From the NCBI GenBank assembly GCA_001643675.2, contig LSRY02000012.1, forward strand, positions 560,501-624,500: 64,000 nucleotides of DNA. Direction: 5' to 3'. The DNA comes from Monocercomonoides exilis. Its lineage: Eukaryota; Preaxostyla; Oxymonadida; Polymastigidae. The translations under genes and the position numbers were made by a program. Of the stretch, positions 1 to 13,444 are shown piece by piece (position 1 is the first letter of the stretch; the number at the start of each line of letters is the position of its first letter). Under the pieces are notes generated by a model. It worked only from the letters and a program-made list of their open reading frames with translations. It made no database searches and was not told where the DNA came from.

Positions 1-2755
1 TTTGATAATTTCGGATAAGTTGCATTCAACGTATTTGTAATGGATGATACTTGCGATGCAAGATCTACGTTCAATGTTGTGATTGTTGTATTTAACTTTG
101 TAAGCGTTGAAGCGATAGTCGAAGAAAGTGTTGTAAGAGAAGACAGAATTGGATAGATTTGTGCGTTGAGATCCGATTTAATCTCAGAAGAAAGCAGATT
201 GAAGATGGAATCTAAATTCGCAGTCATATGTGTTGGTTGTGTTCCCGGATCGGTGAGTGACGAAGATATCTCTCTTTGAAGATCAAAAACATCACTCAAT
301 GAAAGCTCTGTTGACATTTCAGGAATTGTATCAAGCAAATACTCTGAAATATCCAGCAGTTTCATCTTTGAAGGAGCATTTTGCACAGGTGTTCCAGTGT
401 CATATGTTTTTTGCATTTGAGGATGAAGTTGTGTTGAATAATTTTGGATTGGATAATTGGAGAAAATCGCTGAGTTTGACGAAGAGAAATTTTCAAAATT
501 TTGAAGCATGAATAAGCCAGTATCATTCAAATTCGAACCTTTTTGCGAATCAAATGAATTACCATTCCGAAGGACATTGGCACGATTGCTTTTGAACTGA
601 CTTTGAGATCCAAAAACTCTTCTGCAAATCTCTTTCTTTTCCTGAAGTGCGATCAAGCCACTTCTTTCACCAATTCCAGCGCAGTGCATTTTTGCATCAA
701 TAATATGAATCATCTTACTCGCCAGCTGAGTTGCGTGCTGAACAGCCACAGAAAGAAATTTAGCATTGGACATAAGTTTACTACGACAGTTGGAAATCAC
801 AGTTGCTGCTTCAGAAACTGACAAAGTGATTGCATTCAATGTTTGCTTCACAGATGGAATATCTATAAAATTATCTATCAATTCTGTGTATTTCACAAAA
901 AATCAAATATTTAATAATTTTTTTTTTTTTGAATAATTTAACTCAATAAAAAAACAAATGATTTTTAACACTTTCAAATCACAAGCTTTCTTTCTCTTTC
1001 GTGATTATTTCTTTCTCTCTTTCTTTCCATACCATCTGCATTTTCATTTAATGTATTCATTCGCAACGTAAGATTACTCGCAATCCAGCTTAATTCGTCT
1101 GCAAGCTGCACAGTCTGCTCGACAAGCAAAGAAGCATTTGCAGCAGTCGAAGATGAGAGTGTGTTCAGTGATGAAATCAAAGAGAGAAGATGCGAGTCGC
1201 TGTTTGTAAATCCTGAAGGTGTTGGATTTTCGAGATGAAAGCTTCGCTGCTGAGAAGTTGAATCCAGATCTTCAACCACCTTTATTACAGAACGAATCAT
1301 ATTGATTTTTTGGAAAAAAAATGGAAAAACAATGAAACAAAACTTATTACTTAAATAGTGAAGGCAAACATCGAAAGTTACACTTGCCAAGAAGTCAATA
1401 TCACTTTCTGGAACACTTGCAAAATATGCTGAAGATAACCTCAGAAGCGGTTGTATTGTGGTTAAAGTCCTTCAAATTTGTTTCAAAAATAAAAAATATT
1501 AATACGAATTTCAAAAATGCAGGAAATAAAAAATAAAAAATAGGCAAATAAAACAACTTTAAACAAAATAAAAATTCACATACCTGGTTAAGTTATTCAT
1601 TATAGAATTAACTGGATTATACATATCTTTCACCATGGTTTGAGCTGATGTCTCATTTAGAATTGAAGTAGCAAAGGCTCTTGTATGATCTAATATTGCC
1701 AGAGGAACTAAATATACGCATTGTTACATAATTAATAAAAAAAAAATTAAAATCGAAATTCAAATTTATCAAATTAATTTTTTATAGAGCCATAACAAAA
1801 GTTGTCCATTATCAAAGAAAGAAAATAAACATCTTAAATTCATGCAATAAAAAAATGAGAGCTTCAAACCATTGTTAACAAGAAGGGAAACTTCTATAAT
1901 TCCTTTCATTCCTTCATCATAACTTGCTATTCCTTGGTACACTTCATCCAAAGAAGATTGGATAAAAAACGTTTCAACAATTCCACAGACAGAAAGAACA
2001 CTTAATTTCAAGATATATGAATATAGATATTAAAATTTACAAAAAATTTAAATTCAAATGCAGTATCTGCATACAGTAGAATTATTGATACAAATACAAA
2101 TATGACTTTGGTCAAATTCACCCACCATTTCAAAGGACCATTTTTCCAACAACACCCACGACACACAGGATCTGGACCTTTACAACAGCAACGTTTGAAG
2201 CACTGTGCAAATGTCCAACCCAAAAGCCAAAAGAAAATGACCACAAATAATATGAAAAACGGAAGAATAGCTTTGACATATGTCTAAAAAAACAAATGAA
2301 TAACAATATCGCAAGATTAATTCTTTTGAAGATACTGCAACACAATATTCAAATTCCAAACACAAATAAGCGTCTTATAATCCATATTAAAAAAGTCAAT
2401 TTGAAGAGAGTCTCCTCTTACAAATTCCTTTTCAAACATTTCACCAAAAGTAGAATATACTTTTACATTCCAGAATTTTCCAACTCCTAAATTCCTAAGG
2501 GAATTTGTAGAGATTTTTGCAATTGAGTATGGAAATCGCGGCTTTTCGTATCCTTTCATGAAATTAACAAACAAAAAAAATCATAGGGAAAACAAAACAA
2601 TATTTATACCATCCACTCCATAAGAATAGGATGATGTTAGCAGTCTTAATAAAAGAACAACTAACATTTACGTTTGAAATTTGATAATTCTTCCCATAAC
2701 ATTTTAAATGATAATCCGTTATATTTATTATGTTTTTATCATTCATTTCAGCCAT
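1..2755 (-). CDS. Prominin-like multi-pass membrane protein, 3' end beyond window
   Basis: Joined from eight exons (plus coordinates): 2672-2755, 2362-2541, 2075-2283, 1870-2000, 1584-1707, 1382-1469, 1033-1279 and 1-883, all GT-AG and in phase. A membrane helix (ILPFFILFVVIFFWLLGW) leads into a cytoplasmic Cys-rich loop (CFKRCCCKG...CRGCCW), then a second helix that appears only when intron 2001-2074 is removed. A long helical, Asn-rich, probably extracellular domain follows to the window edge. Helix, Cys-rich loop, helix, long helical ectodomain is the layout of prominins; tweety-like proteins are the alternative. The first exon is uncertain: the ATG at 2755 gives no obvious signal peptide, and the acceptor of exon 2 could be 2541 or about 14 bases upstream. 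About 650 residues are visible and the C-terminal helices are missing. Family assignment is inference from architecture, not a motif match. Confidence 0.5.
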
Positions 2756-2860
2756 TTTATATCATTATTTCAAACAATTTTTAAAAATTTTGATGAAATC
2801 ATGATCATGAATGGTATAAAATTTTAATTGTTATAGTATTGTTTAATTTTTCGTGTAAAT
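2756..2860. promoter_or_regulatory. Short divergent intergenic spacer, probable bidirectional promoter
   Basis: Only 105 AT-rich bases separate the proposed start codons of the membrane-protein gene (minus) and the IKS1-like kinase (plus). Both promoters must lie here or inside the genes. I see no clear TATA or initiator motif; the call is positional. Confidence 0.35.
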
Positions 2861-5800
2861 ATGAATCAATTTTGTTGCCCAACATGCGGAAGACCTTTTC
2901 CTAAAAGATTTTTTGCTAGATTAGTGGAATCAGTATGCATAATGTTTTTGATATTTTTTGCATGTCAAATTAATAATTATTCTTTTTATGCCAATGTTTT
3001 GATGACTTATTAGGCAATAAATCAATCAGCAGATTACTTCGAATTATTAAACCAATATTTTAGATCACCAGCAGCCCAGCAATTTTTTTCATTTCAATCA
3101 AGATTTGCTCTTCCTCCTGAAACTCCTCCACCTCTTTTAGCTCGATACAATCCACCACAAAGATCACCTTCTCCGATTCCTCCTGCAAAAATTGCCGTTG
3201 CTCCATCTCATTCACCCCCACAAACATCTCTGGAAACATCAGGATATTATTCTCATTTTTTTATAGAATTAGAAACACTTGGAAGTGGACGTTATGGAAG
3301 CGTCGCACGTTGCCGTCATGTACTTGGGGGTTTCGAACTAGGAGAGTATGCAGTTAAAAAGATATCCCTTGGAATTATCGACGGCGACGATGAAACAATT
3401 GAAATTGATCAACCAAATCGTATTCAAATTGTGAATGAAGATGAAGATGAATCAAGCGATGAGTCTCAATGTGAGTGCGAATCAGATAGCACTGATTCAA
3501 AGTCTAGTTGTGAACGACAATTTAAAAATTCTCACATTAAACAAAAAAAGTCATTAGATAATTCAAATCAAACAAATAAAATGTCTCAGAAACAAAAGCT
3601 TTCGTCAAAGCAATGGCTAATGATGTGCTTAAGAGAAGTGCGCATTTTGGAGCGTTTGCATCATCCGCAGATAGTCAGCTATCGACACAGCTGGATAGAA
3701 ACAATATCTCAATCTCCTTCGTTTGTAATGCCATCAACTGACGATGGTTCATTCCATTGTGCAGGAAGCGCAAGAAGAGCAGGAGATTACCCAGCCAGAA
3801 ACGTGATGTCTTCAACACCCACGATGCAGCTGTTTGTGCTGATGGAGTGTGCGAACGGGGGCAATCTTGCTGACTACATTCTGCACTGGAACGAGTTGTA
3901 TGATGAACAGCAGGTTAGGCAGCTGATGAGAGAGGAAGAGCGAGAGCAGCAAGGGATGAAGGAGATGATGACGCTGACGAAGGAAAACGAGCGGAAAGAG
4001 AGGCGAAAGATGCGCCGGATGCGCGAAAAGGAGAGGAGAAGGAGAAGGAGAGAAAGAGAGAGAAGGCAGAGGCTGAGGAGAGAAAGAAGGAATGCAGGCG
4101 AAGGAAGCGAGTCGAGCAACGGTAGCGAAACAACCACTTCCTCATCGTTTTTGTCGCTTGCATCTTCCTACAACTCTTCTTCTTCTTCTTCTTCTTCTGC
4201 GTTCCTCTCCTCAACTGTCCCTTCATCCACCTCCACATCTTCCGATGTCGAGTCATCAGCTGCTCATCACTCAGCCCACAAAGACATTTCCCAGTCACAA
4301 AAGCCCCCGTCCATTCTGAGAGAGTGGCACGTCTGCCTCGGCGGGGTTAAGTCTGCTGCTGACCCGTCTGTCGTTGTCAGCGGCACGTCGGCGGAGGTCA
4401 TCCAGCGGAAGATGAAGAAGGAGAAGGCGCGGCTGGCTGCGATCAAACAGAGGCGCAGAGAGAAAGAGAGAGAAAGAAGACGCGAGGCACACAAAAAGCT
4501 GAGGCGCGCCAAAAGGAGAGAGGATCTTGCGTCCATCAAGCAGCGCCTGTGGAGCCGCCGGCGGCAGTTCTTGCTGAAGCAGAGGGACTTTGCATTGCCT
4601 TCCACCGAAGTACCGTCTTCTCCTCCAGAAGATTCAGACAAAGCGGGTCTTCTGCTTGATTCTGCCTCTTCATCGACGGAGTCTTCAACAGCAGGCAGCA
4701 GCTACGGCTCTGACAAGATCCGCACATTCGGTGGGTTTTCATCTTCCACACTGTTTTCTCCGTATTCGAAGACTCTTCCATTCAAATCAAGCCCGTTTTC
4801 AGCTGAGCCACGGCGCATCCTGTCGAATGCGGAGCTGTTTTCGCTGCTTGTGCAAATTTGTGAAGGGGTTGGGTATCTTCACTCGATGGGCATAGCACAC
4901 TGCGACATCAAAGGGGAGAATGTGCTGCTGCACCACACGATCAGCCCGAACGAGGCGTGGCAGAAGCAGAAGGCGCTGAGAAGAGAGCAGAGAATGGCGA
5001 AACGGCGCGAAAGAGAGAGGAAGTGGAGGCAGCGCGTGAAGGAGCATCTGGTCAGCAAGTGGAAGGCAATGTGGAGACTGAATGAAGAAAGACACAGCCA
5101 GAGAAATGAGCTTATTCAGCTGGCAGAAGAGAAGCAAGGGTTCAAACAGCCTTCAATTTCTCACTCACACAGCAGCGGCCATCACACAGCAGAAGAGGCA
5201 GAAAACAGGAAAGTGCATCAAAGACAGCACCATTCGCAGTCATTCACTTACGACTCACCATTCACACTGTCCCATCGATTGTCCACTCCGCAGCTGGCTG
5301 ACAAATCACCACAAGTGCAGCCAGTGCAGTCACCTTCTGTCTCTTTGTCTGTCTCTCTTTCGTCGCCTGCTCTTGTTCATCCACGTTGTGTTCAGTCTTC
5401 TTCTTCTTCTTCTTCTTGTTCTTCTTCATTCTCTGTCTCCGATTCTGAATGTGGCGACTCTTTCAACCAGAGCCAGCAGCATTCGCCTCCTTCGCTCTCC
5501 GTCTCCTCTCATTACGGTCTGTTAGATACCTCATCTTCCCACTCCTCCCCTCTCCTCCGCTCTGAAGACCATTCTCTGTCTCCACCTCCATCCAGCCAAG
5601 TGCCTTCCCCTCTTGTCAACGTGCCTTCTCCTGAAACATCCCCCGACCCTTCCCCTTCTCCCACACAGACCCCGCCGGCTGTTGAGACCCCGATCATCAA
5701 CCCTCTTCTGCTGTACAACGCATCCAACGCACTGGCTGCACTCCCACTCATGCCAGAAGGCAAAGAGGCGCTTCTGCCACAAGGACAGCTGCAGACACAT

Positions 5801-6643
5801 TCTCACTTCACTGAAGCTGTTGCATCGCCTCCTGTTTATTCGCTTCCACCTGAGCCGTCTTCTTCATATTCATCATCATCATCAACAACACCTTCTTCTT
5901 CCTCCTCCTCTTCTTTGTCGCTTGTTCCTTCCTCCCAAATCTCGAACGACACACAAGTTGTTTCGTATTCTCCTCACTTCGATTCCTCTCTTCTTCTGCA
6001 AAGAACATCCGCAGCACATCAATCAATTGCTCGTCCTTCTCTTCCTTCTTATCCTTCTTCATTATCCTCTTCTTCCTCTTCCTCATCCTCTTCATCCTTC
6101 TCCTTTACATCCAACCCATCTCTTCTCAATGCTTCATCCTCCTCCTCTTCTTCCTTCTCTTCCTCTTCTTCCACTGCTATTTCTCTTCCTTCCTCTTCCG
6201 ATTCCCCTCATCCACTCGCTTTTTCATCAGAAGCTCCTCTTCAGCTCAGCCAGCACCCCCTCATCCACATCTCATCCACCACACACTTCCCTTTCTTCCG
6301 CCCAATGAACCACGCCCTGCTGCCTCCACCGAATTATCCCTTCATTCCTCGCCCGTTTCCGGCAGATCAATCGTCATTTACTCCACTTTTATCTGCAGAT
6401 TCAGCTTTTTCTACTACTGCTACTTCATCATCATCTTCATCTTCTTCTTCTTCTTCAGGCTTTTCAAAGCGTCCTCCCCGCTTCTTTATCCACACCCGTG
6501 CACTTATATCTGACTTTGGGCAGAGCATGCTGCTGTCTCCAACACACCACCACGCACACAGAACTCGGCAGAATACTTCTGCTTCTTCTTCTTCCTCCTC
6601 TTCTTCTAAGTCTTCTACTACTGTTGAATCATCATCATCATCA

Positions 6644-6674
<31 letters not shown>

Positions 6675-7189
6675 TCATATCACCAGGCATTTCTCATTCC
6701 TTTTCCTCTCCTTCCATCACATCCACACACCACAGTGGCACCATTGGCTATATGGCACCTGAATTATTCACTGACTCCAATGCCGGCTGCAGACAGCACA
6801 GCGACGTGTGGTCACTTGGCGTCTGTTTGTATCTGCTTCTGTTTTCAGCGCTTCCATTCGACGAAGCAGCAGATTCATCATCAACAATGGCTGGCGTGTG
6901 CAGAAGAAGAAAGCTGACACAAGATGAAACAATAGAGGAGATTGTTCATTGCACTGGACCGCCTCCTCCACCTTATCCATTTGCACCAATAACACAAGAC
7001 AATCAGCAGGGGCAGCAAGAGCAACAACCCGATGGTGCACCGGAAACTCTTGTTCACAGACCTAAGGCGTTGATATTCCTTTTGAAAACAATGATGAATC
7101 CAGATCCGCATTTAAGGCCAACCGTTCAGCAAATATTGAATTTCTTGGAAGAAAACAAAGAAGAAATAATAAAAACGCCACTCTTATGA
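2861..7189 (+). CDS. IKS1-type serine/threonine protein kinase with serine-rich insertions
   Basis: Two exons, 2861-2932 and 3014-7189 (1,415 residues). The N-terminus has the CPxCG motif seen in fungal IKS1 kinases. The Gly-rich loop is LGSGRYGSV (about residue 114), then AVKKI with the ATP-binding Lys (about 138), a helix-C region REVRILERLHHPQIVSY (about 235), and hinge text LFVLMECANGGNLADYI (about 300). The catalytic loop reads AHCDIKGENVLL, so HCD replaces HRD as in IKS1 and several other kinases. SDFGQS (about 1188), GTIGYMAPELF and SDVWSLGVCLYLL complete the fold. Two large insertions interrupt the domain: a basic, Ser-rich stretch of about 300 residues after the hinge, and about 510 mostly Ser/Pro residues between the catalytic loop and DFG. 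All catalytic residues are present, so activity is plausible. The next gene starts only 74 bp downstream. Confidence 0.85.
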
Positions 7190-7263
7190 TAATAAACACC
7201 ATAATATAGTTAGTTTTTTTGTGTAAAAATTTTTAGAATCAAAAAGAAACCCTCTTTTCTAGT

Positions 7264-10200
7264 ATGGGTCAAAAAATGAGTCAAAGTTAGTTTTTCTTTT
7301 TTGATTGTTAATAGATGACCCTAACTTAAACAATGCGCTCATTTTCGTTTTGCGTTTTTCTATTTTTCATTTGAACAGCAGTCAACTTCACTGAGTTTCT
7401 GTTATCACAAAATCAGAGTGAGGTTTGAAATAATAATTTTTCAGGGAAAGTGCATGCTAATACTCCTTAAAAAAATCATTGATTAAATGCATTCATAGGA
7501 TGTGAAGCGAACAAAAGAGGAGTTGACTCTTGATCGAATTGTTTCACACAGAAAACGTCTTGAACAAGAACTGAACTATTTGCTCTCAAGGGCCCCTTCT
7601 GAAATACCAGGACAGAGTTTGGAAATTTCATAAATATTACATATAGTTGTTAATATTTAAAAAATATGAAAATTAGTGGGAAATGTTGTTCCGACTTACG
7701 ATTCTGTCGAAGACATGATAGAAGTTGAAGAAAGGAAGAAACGCTCTATTATAAACATTGTGAGCTTATCTTTTTATCTTCTCAAATTATTACTTGAGAT
7801 TTTTCTTATTTAGCAAAAACGTATTTTTGAATTACAGCAACAGGAATCTTTACTCCGCGAGGAGATACATAAGGCAAAGCGTCATCCACCTGTACCCCAC
7901 GTAATACCACAAAGGCCAATATCCCAAAACGCTCCAACTTTCCAAGAGCAGAGTGATTCATTTGTTGCTTCTTCATTCTTTGACCAATTAAAGCAAAAAC
8001 AAATTGAAGTTGTTCGCGAAACTGTTGATCAGACACGCTTTACTGGAATTGAAGTAAAAGACGGTCGCAGGAAATCGTCAGAAGGCATTGAAGAAGAAAA
8101 AACTGAAGTGCAAGAGTTTTTTAATGAGTCAAAGTTTCCAGTTGAAGAAGGCGAATATTCTGAGGAGGAAGATTATCAAGATGCAATTGAAATTCCTCCT
8201 CCAGAGAGAACGGTCACTCCAATATTGCCCTCTCTTCTTGATGAAAAACCTTCAAACACTTCACCTCCCTCATCTTCACCATCTCCCACAGCAGATTCAC
8301 CATCACCATCACCAGAACCATCTTCATCACCTTCTCCATCTTCATCTCCATCAACATCCTCATCCTCATCACATTCAATTCTTCCTCTCCTTTCCTCCTC
8401 ACCTCAAACAGCCACAATCCATTCATCTTCCAAAGCATCCAGCACCTCCCCTTCAGACTCCGAGCACCAGCCAGCCTCCGCACTGATCCACGCCCCTGCC
8501 CCGCTGCAAGAGAGCGGCAACGACGAGTACTTCACCATCGACAGCACCACAGACGCGTTTGGGAAGCAGCTTCTTCTGAAGTGCCCGAGTGTCGTATGGG
8601 AGGCGCTGCTGAACTTCCAAAAGGCTGGTGTGAGATGGCTGTGGGAGCTGCACTTGGCATCAGTGGGTGGAATTCTTGGGGATGAGATGGGACTGGGGAA
8701 GACGATCCAGACGCTAGCGTTTTTAGAGTCGCTGTGCTGTTCGGGTTTGTATAAGACGTCTCTACTGCTTTGCCCGGCGACGGTGATGAAGCAGTGGAAG
8801 GACGAGACGAAGCTGTGGGCTCCGCATTTGAAGGCGGTGATTCTGCACTCGAGCTTTGAGATGGAGGCAGAAAGAGAAGTGAGGCAGGAGAAGCAGGAGA
8901 GGCAAGAGAGGAAGGAGAGGAAGGAGAGGAGAGAAAGAAAAGAGAGGAGAATGTCGCTAAAGAGGAAAGAGAAGGCAAAAGAGAAGGTGAAAGGTAAAAG
9001 AAAAGCGAAGAAGAATGATAAAAGCAATAAGACGGAGAAGAGAAGGAGAAGGAGAAGCAGTAACATTGGTAATGAACGTACAAATAAGAAGAAGAAAACA
9101 AAAATAAATGGAAATTCTGAAACACAAGGCAACAAACTTGAAGATCAAGAAATAACAAATTCACTTGAAGAATCTTCTTCACCGCAAAAATCTTTTTCTC
9201 CAAACACTCCAAAGGAAGAAATTGAAGAAAATGACAAAATGAAAGACGATGAACTTCAACCAAAAAAAAGGAAAAGAAGCGATTTAAGCTCAAAATCTCA
9301 ATCAAGTGATCCTGACACAGGTTCAAGTGATGCAAGAAAAGACAATTCAAAAGCAAATGGTACAAAAAAAAGGATGAGATTGTCAAATAAAAAGCGGAAA
9401 ACATCTTCAAGTGCAGAAGAAGATGAGAAAGAAGAGGACAATTTTGAAGATTTTGAAGAAGAAGAAGAGGAAGAGGAAGAAGAATCACCAGAGGATGATA
9501 GCGACAGTGAATTCTTTTTGTCTGATGTTGATCCAAAAAGCATGCGCAAAAAACAGAGTGAAGTGTCAGAGGACGAATACAATGAAGCAGAAAGCAACGA
9601 ATTTGATGAAGAATTTGAGGATGGAATAAGTGATGATGAAGAGATAGAGGAAGGTGATGAGGAAGAAAATGATGAAGACGAAGATGAAGACGATTCAAGT
9701 GTTCAATTCAAAGATGAAGACGAATACGAAAACGGCGAGCTTTCCTCAGATCTGTCTGAAGAAGACTCTGACGAAGATCTGCTTGCGCCTCTGCGGGCAC
9801 AGCGCGCCAGGCAAAGCGGGTCTTCCTCTCTCACTGACCAGCTGTTCTCCTCTATTTCCAGTCAGATTGGACAAAAAAGATTCAACAGGCATCAGGAGCA
9901 GATGATATCCTCAAGGGAGCTTCTGCTGTCTGACAACATGTCTCTGAAGGAGGCGCTGCTGTGTCCATCTTCTCAGGACGAGGCACTCAACATGACACTG
10001 CAGCGGTGCATAAACAAGCAGAATGTGCTTGTGATTGCGACTTATGAGTCCGTGCGCCTCAGACCTGCCTCTTATCTGTCTCACGAGTGGCAGTATGTGG
10101 TGCTGGACGAAGGGCAGCGCATCAAAAACACAAAGACGCTCATCTCGAGGGCTGTGCGAAGGTTCGACACGCCACACAGACTGATTCTTTCAGGCTCGCC

Positions 10201-13200
10201 CATTCAGAATGCACTGGATGAGCTGTGGTCTCTTGTGGACTTTGTGTTTCCGGGGCGTCTGGGAACACTGGCAGCATTCAAGACTCAGTTTGGAGTGCCC
10301 ATCACGCTGGGCACAAGATCGGGTGCATCGCCTTTCTTTGCGAGGATTGCGGTGCAGTGTGCGGTTGTGCTGCGCTCGCTGATCAAAACGGTACTTCTGC
10401 GGAGGGTGAAGAAGAAAGTGCTGCTGCAGATGCCTCCGAAACAGGAGACGGTGCTGTTCTGCCGCATCACATCAGCACAATACAAAGAGTACATCAAGTA
10501 TTTGCAGTCAGGAGAGATTGATAGGATTATCTATGGCAGGTCACGAGGGGATGAAGGAGATGGCAGAAGATATCGCTCGCAAAAGGGGAAGTACAACGGG
10601 ACGTATGGAGCTATTGATGTGCTGAGGAAGATATGCAACCATCCTGATCTGCTGCTACTGAAGGAGAAGGACACAAGAATACTTCCAGCGGATTACAGAC
10701 ACTGGAACAAGTCAGGGAAGATGAAAGTGCTGAGAGAGCTGCTTTTGCAGTGGTTTGCTGATCATCCTGCAAACAGACAGAGGAAGAGGACTTTGTCTTC
10801 TTCCTCTTCTTCTGCCAGTCAACAAGGCCACAAAGTGCTTCTCTTCTGTCAGACGAGGCAGATGCTGGACATCATAGAAGAGATGGTGTATGAGCACGGC
10901 TTCCCCTTTATGCGGATGGACGGTTCAACTTTGATCAACCAGCGGCAGAAGATGATTGAGCGGTTCAACACATCCCCCAATGAGTTCATTTTCTTGCTCA
11001 CCACAAGAGTGGGAGGGGTGGGTGTGAACTTGACAGGAGCTGATAGGGTTGTCATATTTGATCCAGATTGGAACCCCTTTACGGACATACAGGCGAGAGA
11101 AAGAGCGTGGAGACTGGGGCAAGTGCGGTCTGTGCAGATATTTCGGCTGATTTCGTCTGGCACGATAGAAGAGAAGATATATGAGAGGCAGATATTCAAA
11201 GAGGTTGTGGGGTCGAAGGTGATCCAGGCAGCAGACAAGACGGTGGGGAACTTAGCTCTTCACTCAGCAAGTTCGCAGGCAAACAGCCGTTCGACAGATG
11301 GGAAGACGCGCAAGGGGAAGAAGCTGTCTGTTGGCGGGTGGGAGATGAAGGATCTGTTTGCAGCACCGAAGGACCCAGCTGAGGAAGAGAGGCAGATTGC
11401 AGAGATGGAGAGAAGAAGGCGTGTGTTGAGGATGAAGCAGAAACGGAAAGAAGAAAAAGACGAAGAAATGAAAACAACTTTAGAATTGGGTGATGCTGCA
11501 AATAAAAAGAAGGATAGTGAAAACAATTTGAAGTCAATGGATTCTGATGGGATAGAACAAAATGACATACCCAATTCTGAAGAAGAAGGAGAAGAAGGAG
11601 AAGGAGAAGAAGGAGAAGGAGAAGAAATGAAAGAAGAAGACAACGGAGTGAAAATTGGTGACAAACAAATGGCAGAAACAGCAGCAGATGCGTCTACAGG
11701 TACAGGTACAGACACAACACAAATTGACTCGCTGCTCAAAGGGTTGATTGTGAGAAGTGGGACAGAGCAGTCTGAGAAGGAAAGGGCGAAGAAATTGGTG
11801 GAGCAGATGAAGATGAAGGCGGAGGAGAAAGCAAGAGATGAAGAGAAGAGAAAAGAAAAAGAAGAAAAAATGAAGAATGAGATGAAGACAAATGTGAAAA
11901 AAGAAGAGGAAGCATTGGAAGAAGGAGAAATAACATCAGATGATGAAGCAATAAAGCCAGAAGCAGAAAGCGTGACTGATCAGAAGTCTTCAAATGATGA
12001 GATAAAAGAAGAGAAAGCAACAACTGACAACACATCAGTTTCTCAAATAGCATCTTCTCTTTCAAACAATTTGAGCAATGCAGAGAAAGATGAAGGAGAA
12101 GGAGAAGGCGAAGGCGAAGATGATGAAGACGAGCTTGTCTCCATTCTTTTGGGGAACAAGAAAGACGAAGTGAATGAAGATGCACATTCTTCATTGCAGA
12201 GGGCTATAGGCGATGCGATGGTGCAGAGGAAGCTGATGGGCACAGCAGAGTTTGAGAGGACGATGCTGAAGGCGCTGAATAAAGAGGAGCAGAGAAAGAA
12301 GATGAGGGAGATGGAGAAGAAGAAGAAAGAAGCGAAGGGGAAGAAAGGGAAGAATGGGAAAGAGGCAGATAAAGATAAAAACGTAGAAAAAGAAATGAAT
12401 AACACCAAAGAAATCAAAACAGACAGAGCAATCACACCAACAAAGCCCAAACCCAAACAAAAGCAATTTTCTCTACCAATTGCTCTTTTAGATGCAACAG
12501 CGTCACACGATGTGCTTGTGGGCGACAAGGACGAAGAGGAAGACAACGAGGCAAAAAGAGAAGAGGAAGAGAGGCTGTGGGCGCTCCGAGTAAAAGAAGA
12601 CCAGGAAATACAAGCATTTGCGAAGCTGAAGGCGGAGAATCTGAAGAAACTAAGTCGATCGTTCTCTCGCTCGCCTTCTCCGTCACAGTCGCCAACATGT
12701 TCAAGTCTTTCCTTGTCTTCTTCTTCTTCTTCTTCTTCTTCTTCTTCTTCTTCTTCTTCTTCTTCTCCATCTTCTTCTTTTTCACACACATCATCATTTT
12801 CTTCTTCTTCTTCTTCTTCTTCTTCTTCATCCAAGAAACATTCCACTTCATTGAAGAAACAATCTCCTGCAACTTCTCTATTCATTCCATCTCCTTCTCC
12901 TCCTCCTTCCTTTTCTCCATTCATCACCAGACAGCCTCCTCAGCCTTTTCAGCCCATTGCACCTTCTCCCACATTCATGCAGAAATCCAAAGATTCCTCG
13001 ATTTCAAGCAATTTATCAGCAAAACCACACATTTTCAGCCAAATTCAAACCCAGCTGCTTTCCCATCCTTCTCTTCCTGAAAGAGAGCTGTCATCAGCCG
13101 AGCTGAGCGAGCGGCGCATCGACGAAGACGCGAAGTTTGTGGCGAGCCAGGCGCTGACAGCAATCAAACAGTCAGTTCATCACAAGACACACCACGACCT

Positions 13201-13444
13201 TATCCACGAGAATGCTGAGAGTGTCCGGTCAATCATCAGTGGAGACGCGAAAATGACGAAAAGTGTGACAAGGGCTTCTTCTTCGCCGAATAAACGACAG
13301 CAGGAGCTTGTGAATGGAAATCATGAGACGAATTTAAATGTGAATGAACGAGCTCCGCTGTACCAGCTGAAAACAGGGATGCATCCAACAAGCTCACAAA
13401 ATGTTATAATAAAAGGCTCAATTGCATTGGGGAAAAAATCATGA
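7264..13444 (+). CDS. CSB/ERCC6/Rad26-type SNF2 ATPase (transcription-coupled repair)
   Basis: Five exons: 7264-7285, 7382-7422, 7499-7616, 7677-7759, 7814-13444 (1,964 residues). The first two small exons are least certain. The SNF2 motor is clear: DEMGLGKTIQT (Walker A, about residue 375), LLLCPATVMKQW, DEGQ (about 851; usually DEGH in CSB), SGSPIQN, LRKICNHPDLL, LLTTRVGGVGVNLTGAD and QARERAWRLGQ (motif VI). Spacing and flanking sequence (SLVDFVFPGRLGTL, then FKTQFGVPI) match the ERCC6/Rad26 subfamily, which frees RNA polymerase II stalled at DNA lesions in the nucleus. An acidic and basic low-complexity insertion of about 380 residues splits the first RecA lobe. The C-terminal 650 residues are charged coil plus two pure Ser runs (about 12715-12830). 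The canonical C-terminal ubiquitin-binding region was not recognised. Confidence 0.9.

Noticed and set aside
12043-12927. Minus-strand open frame opposite the CSB C-terminus
   Set aside because: Mirror of the Ser and Glu codon runs of CSB; long only because TCT/GAA repeats lack stops in several frames.
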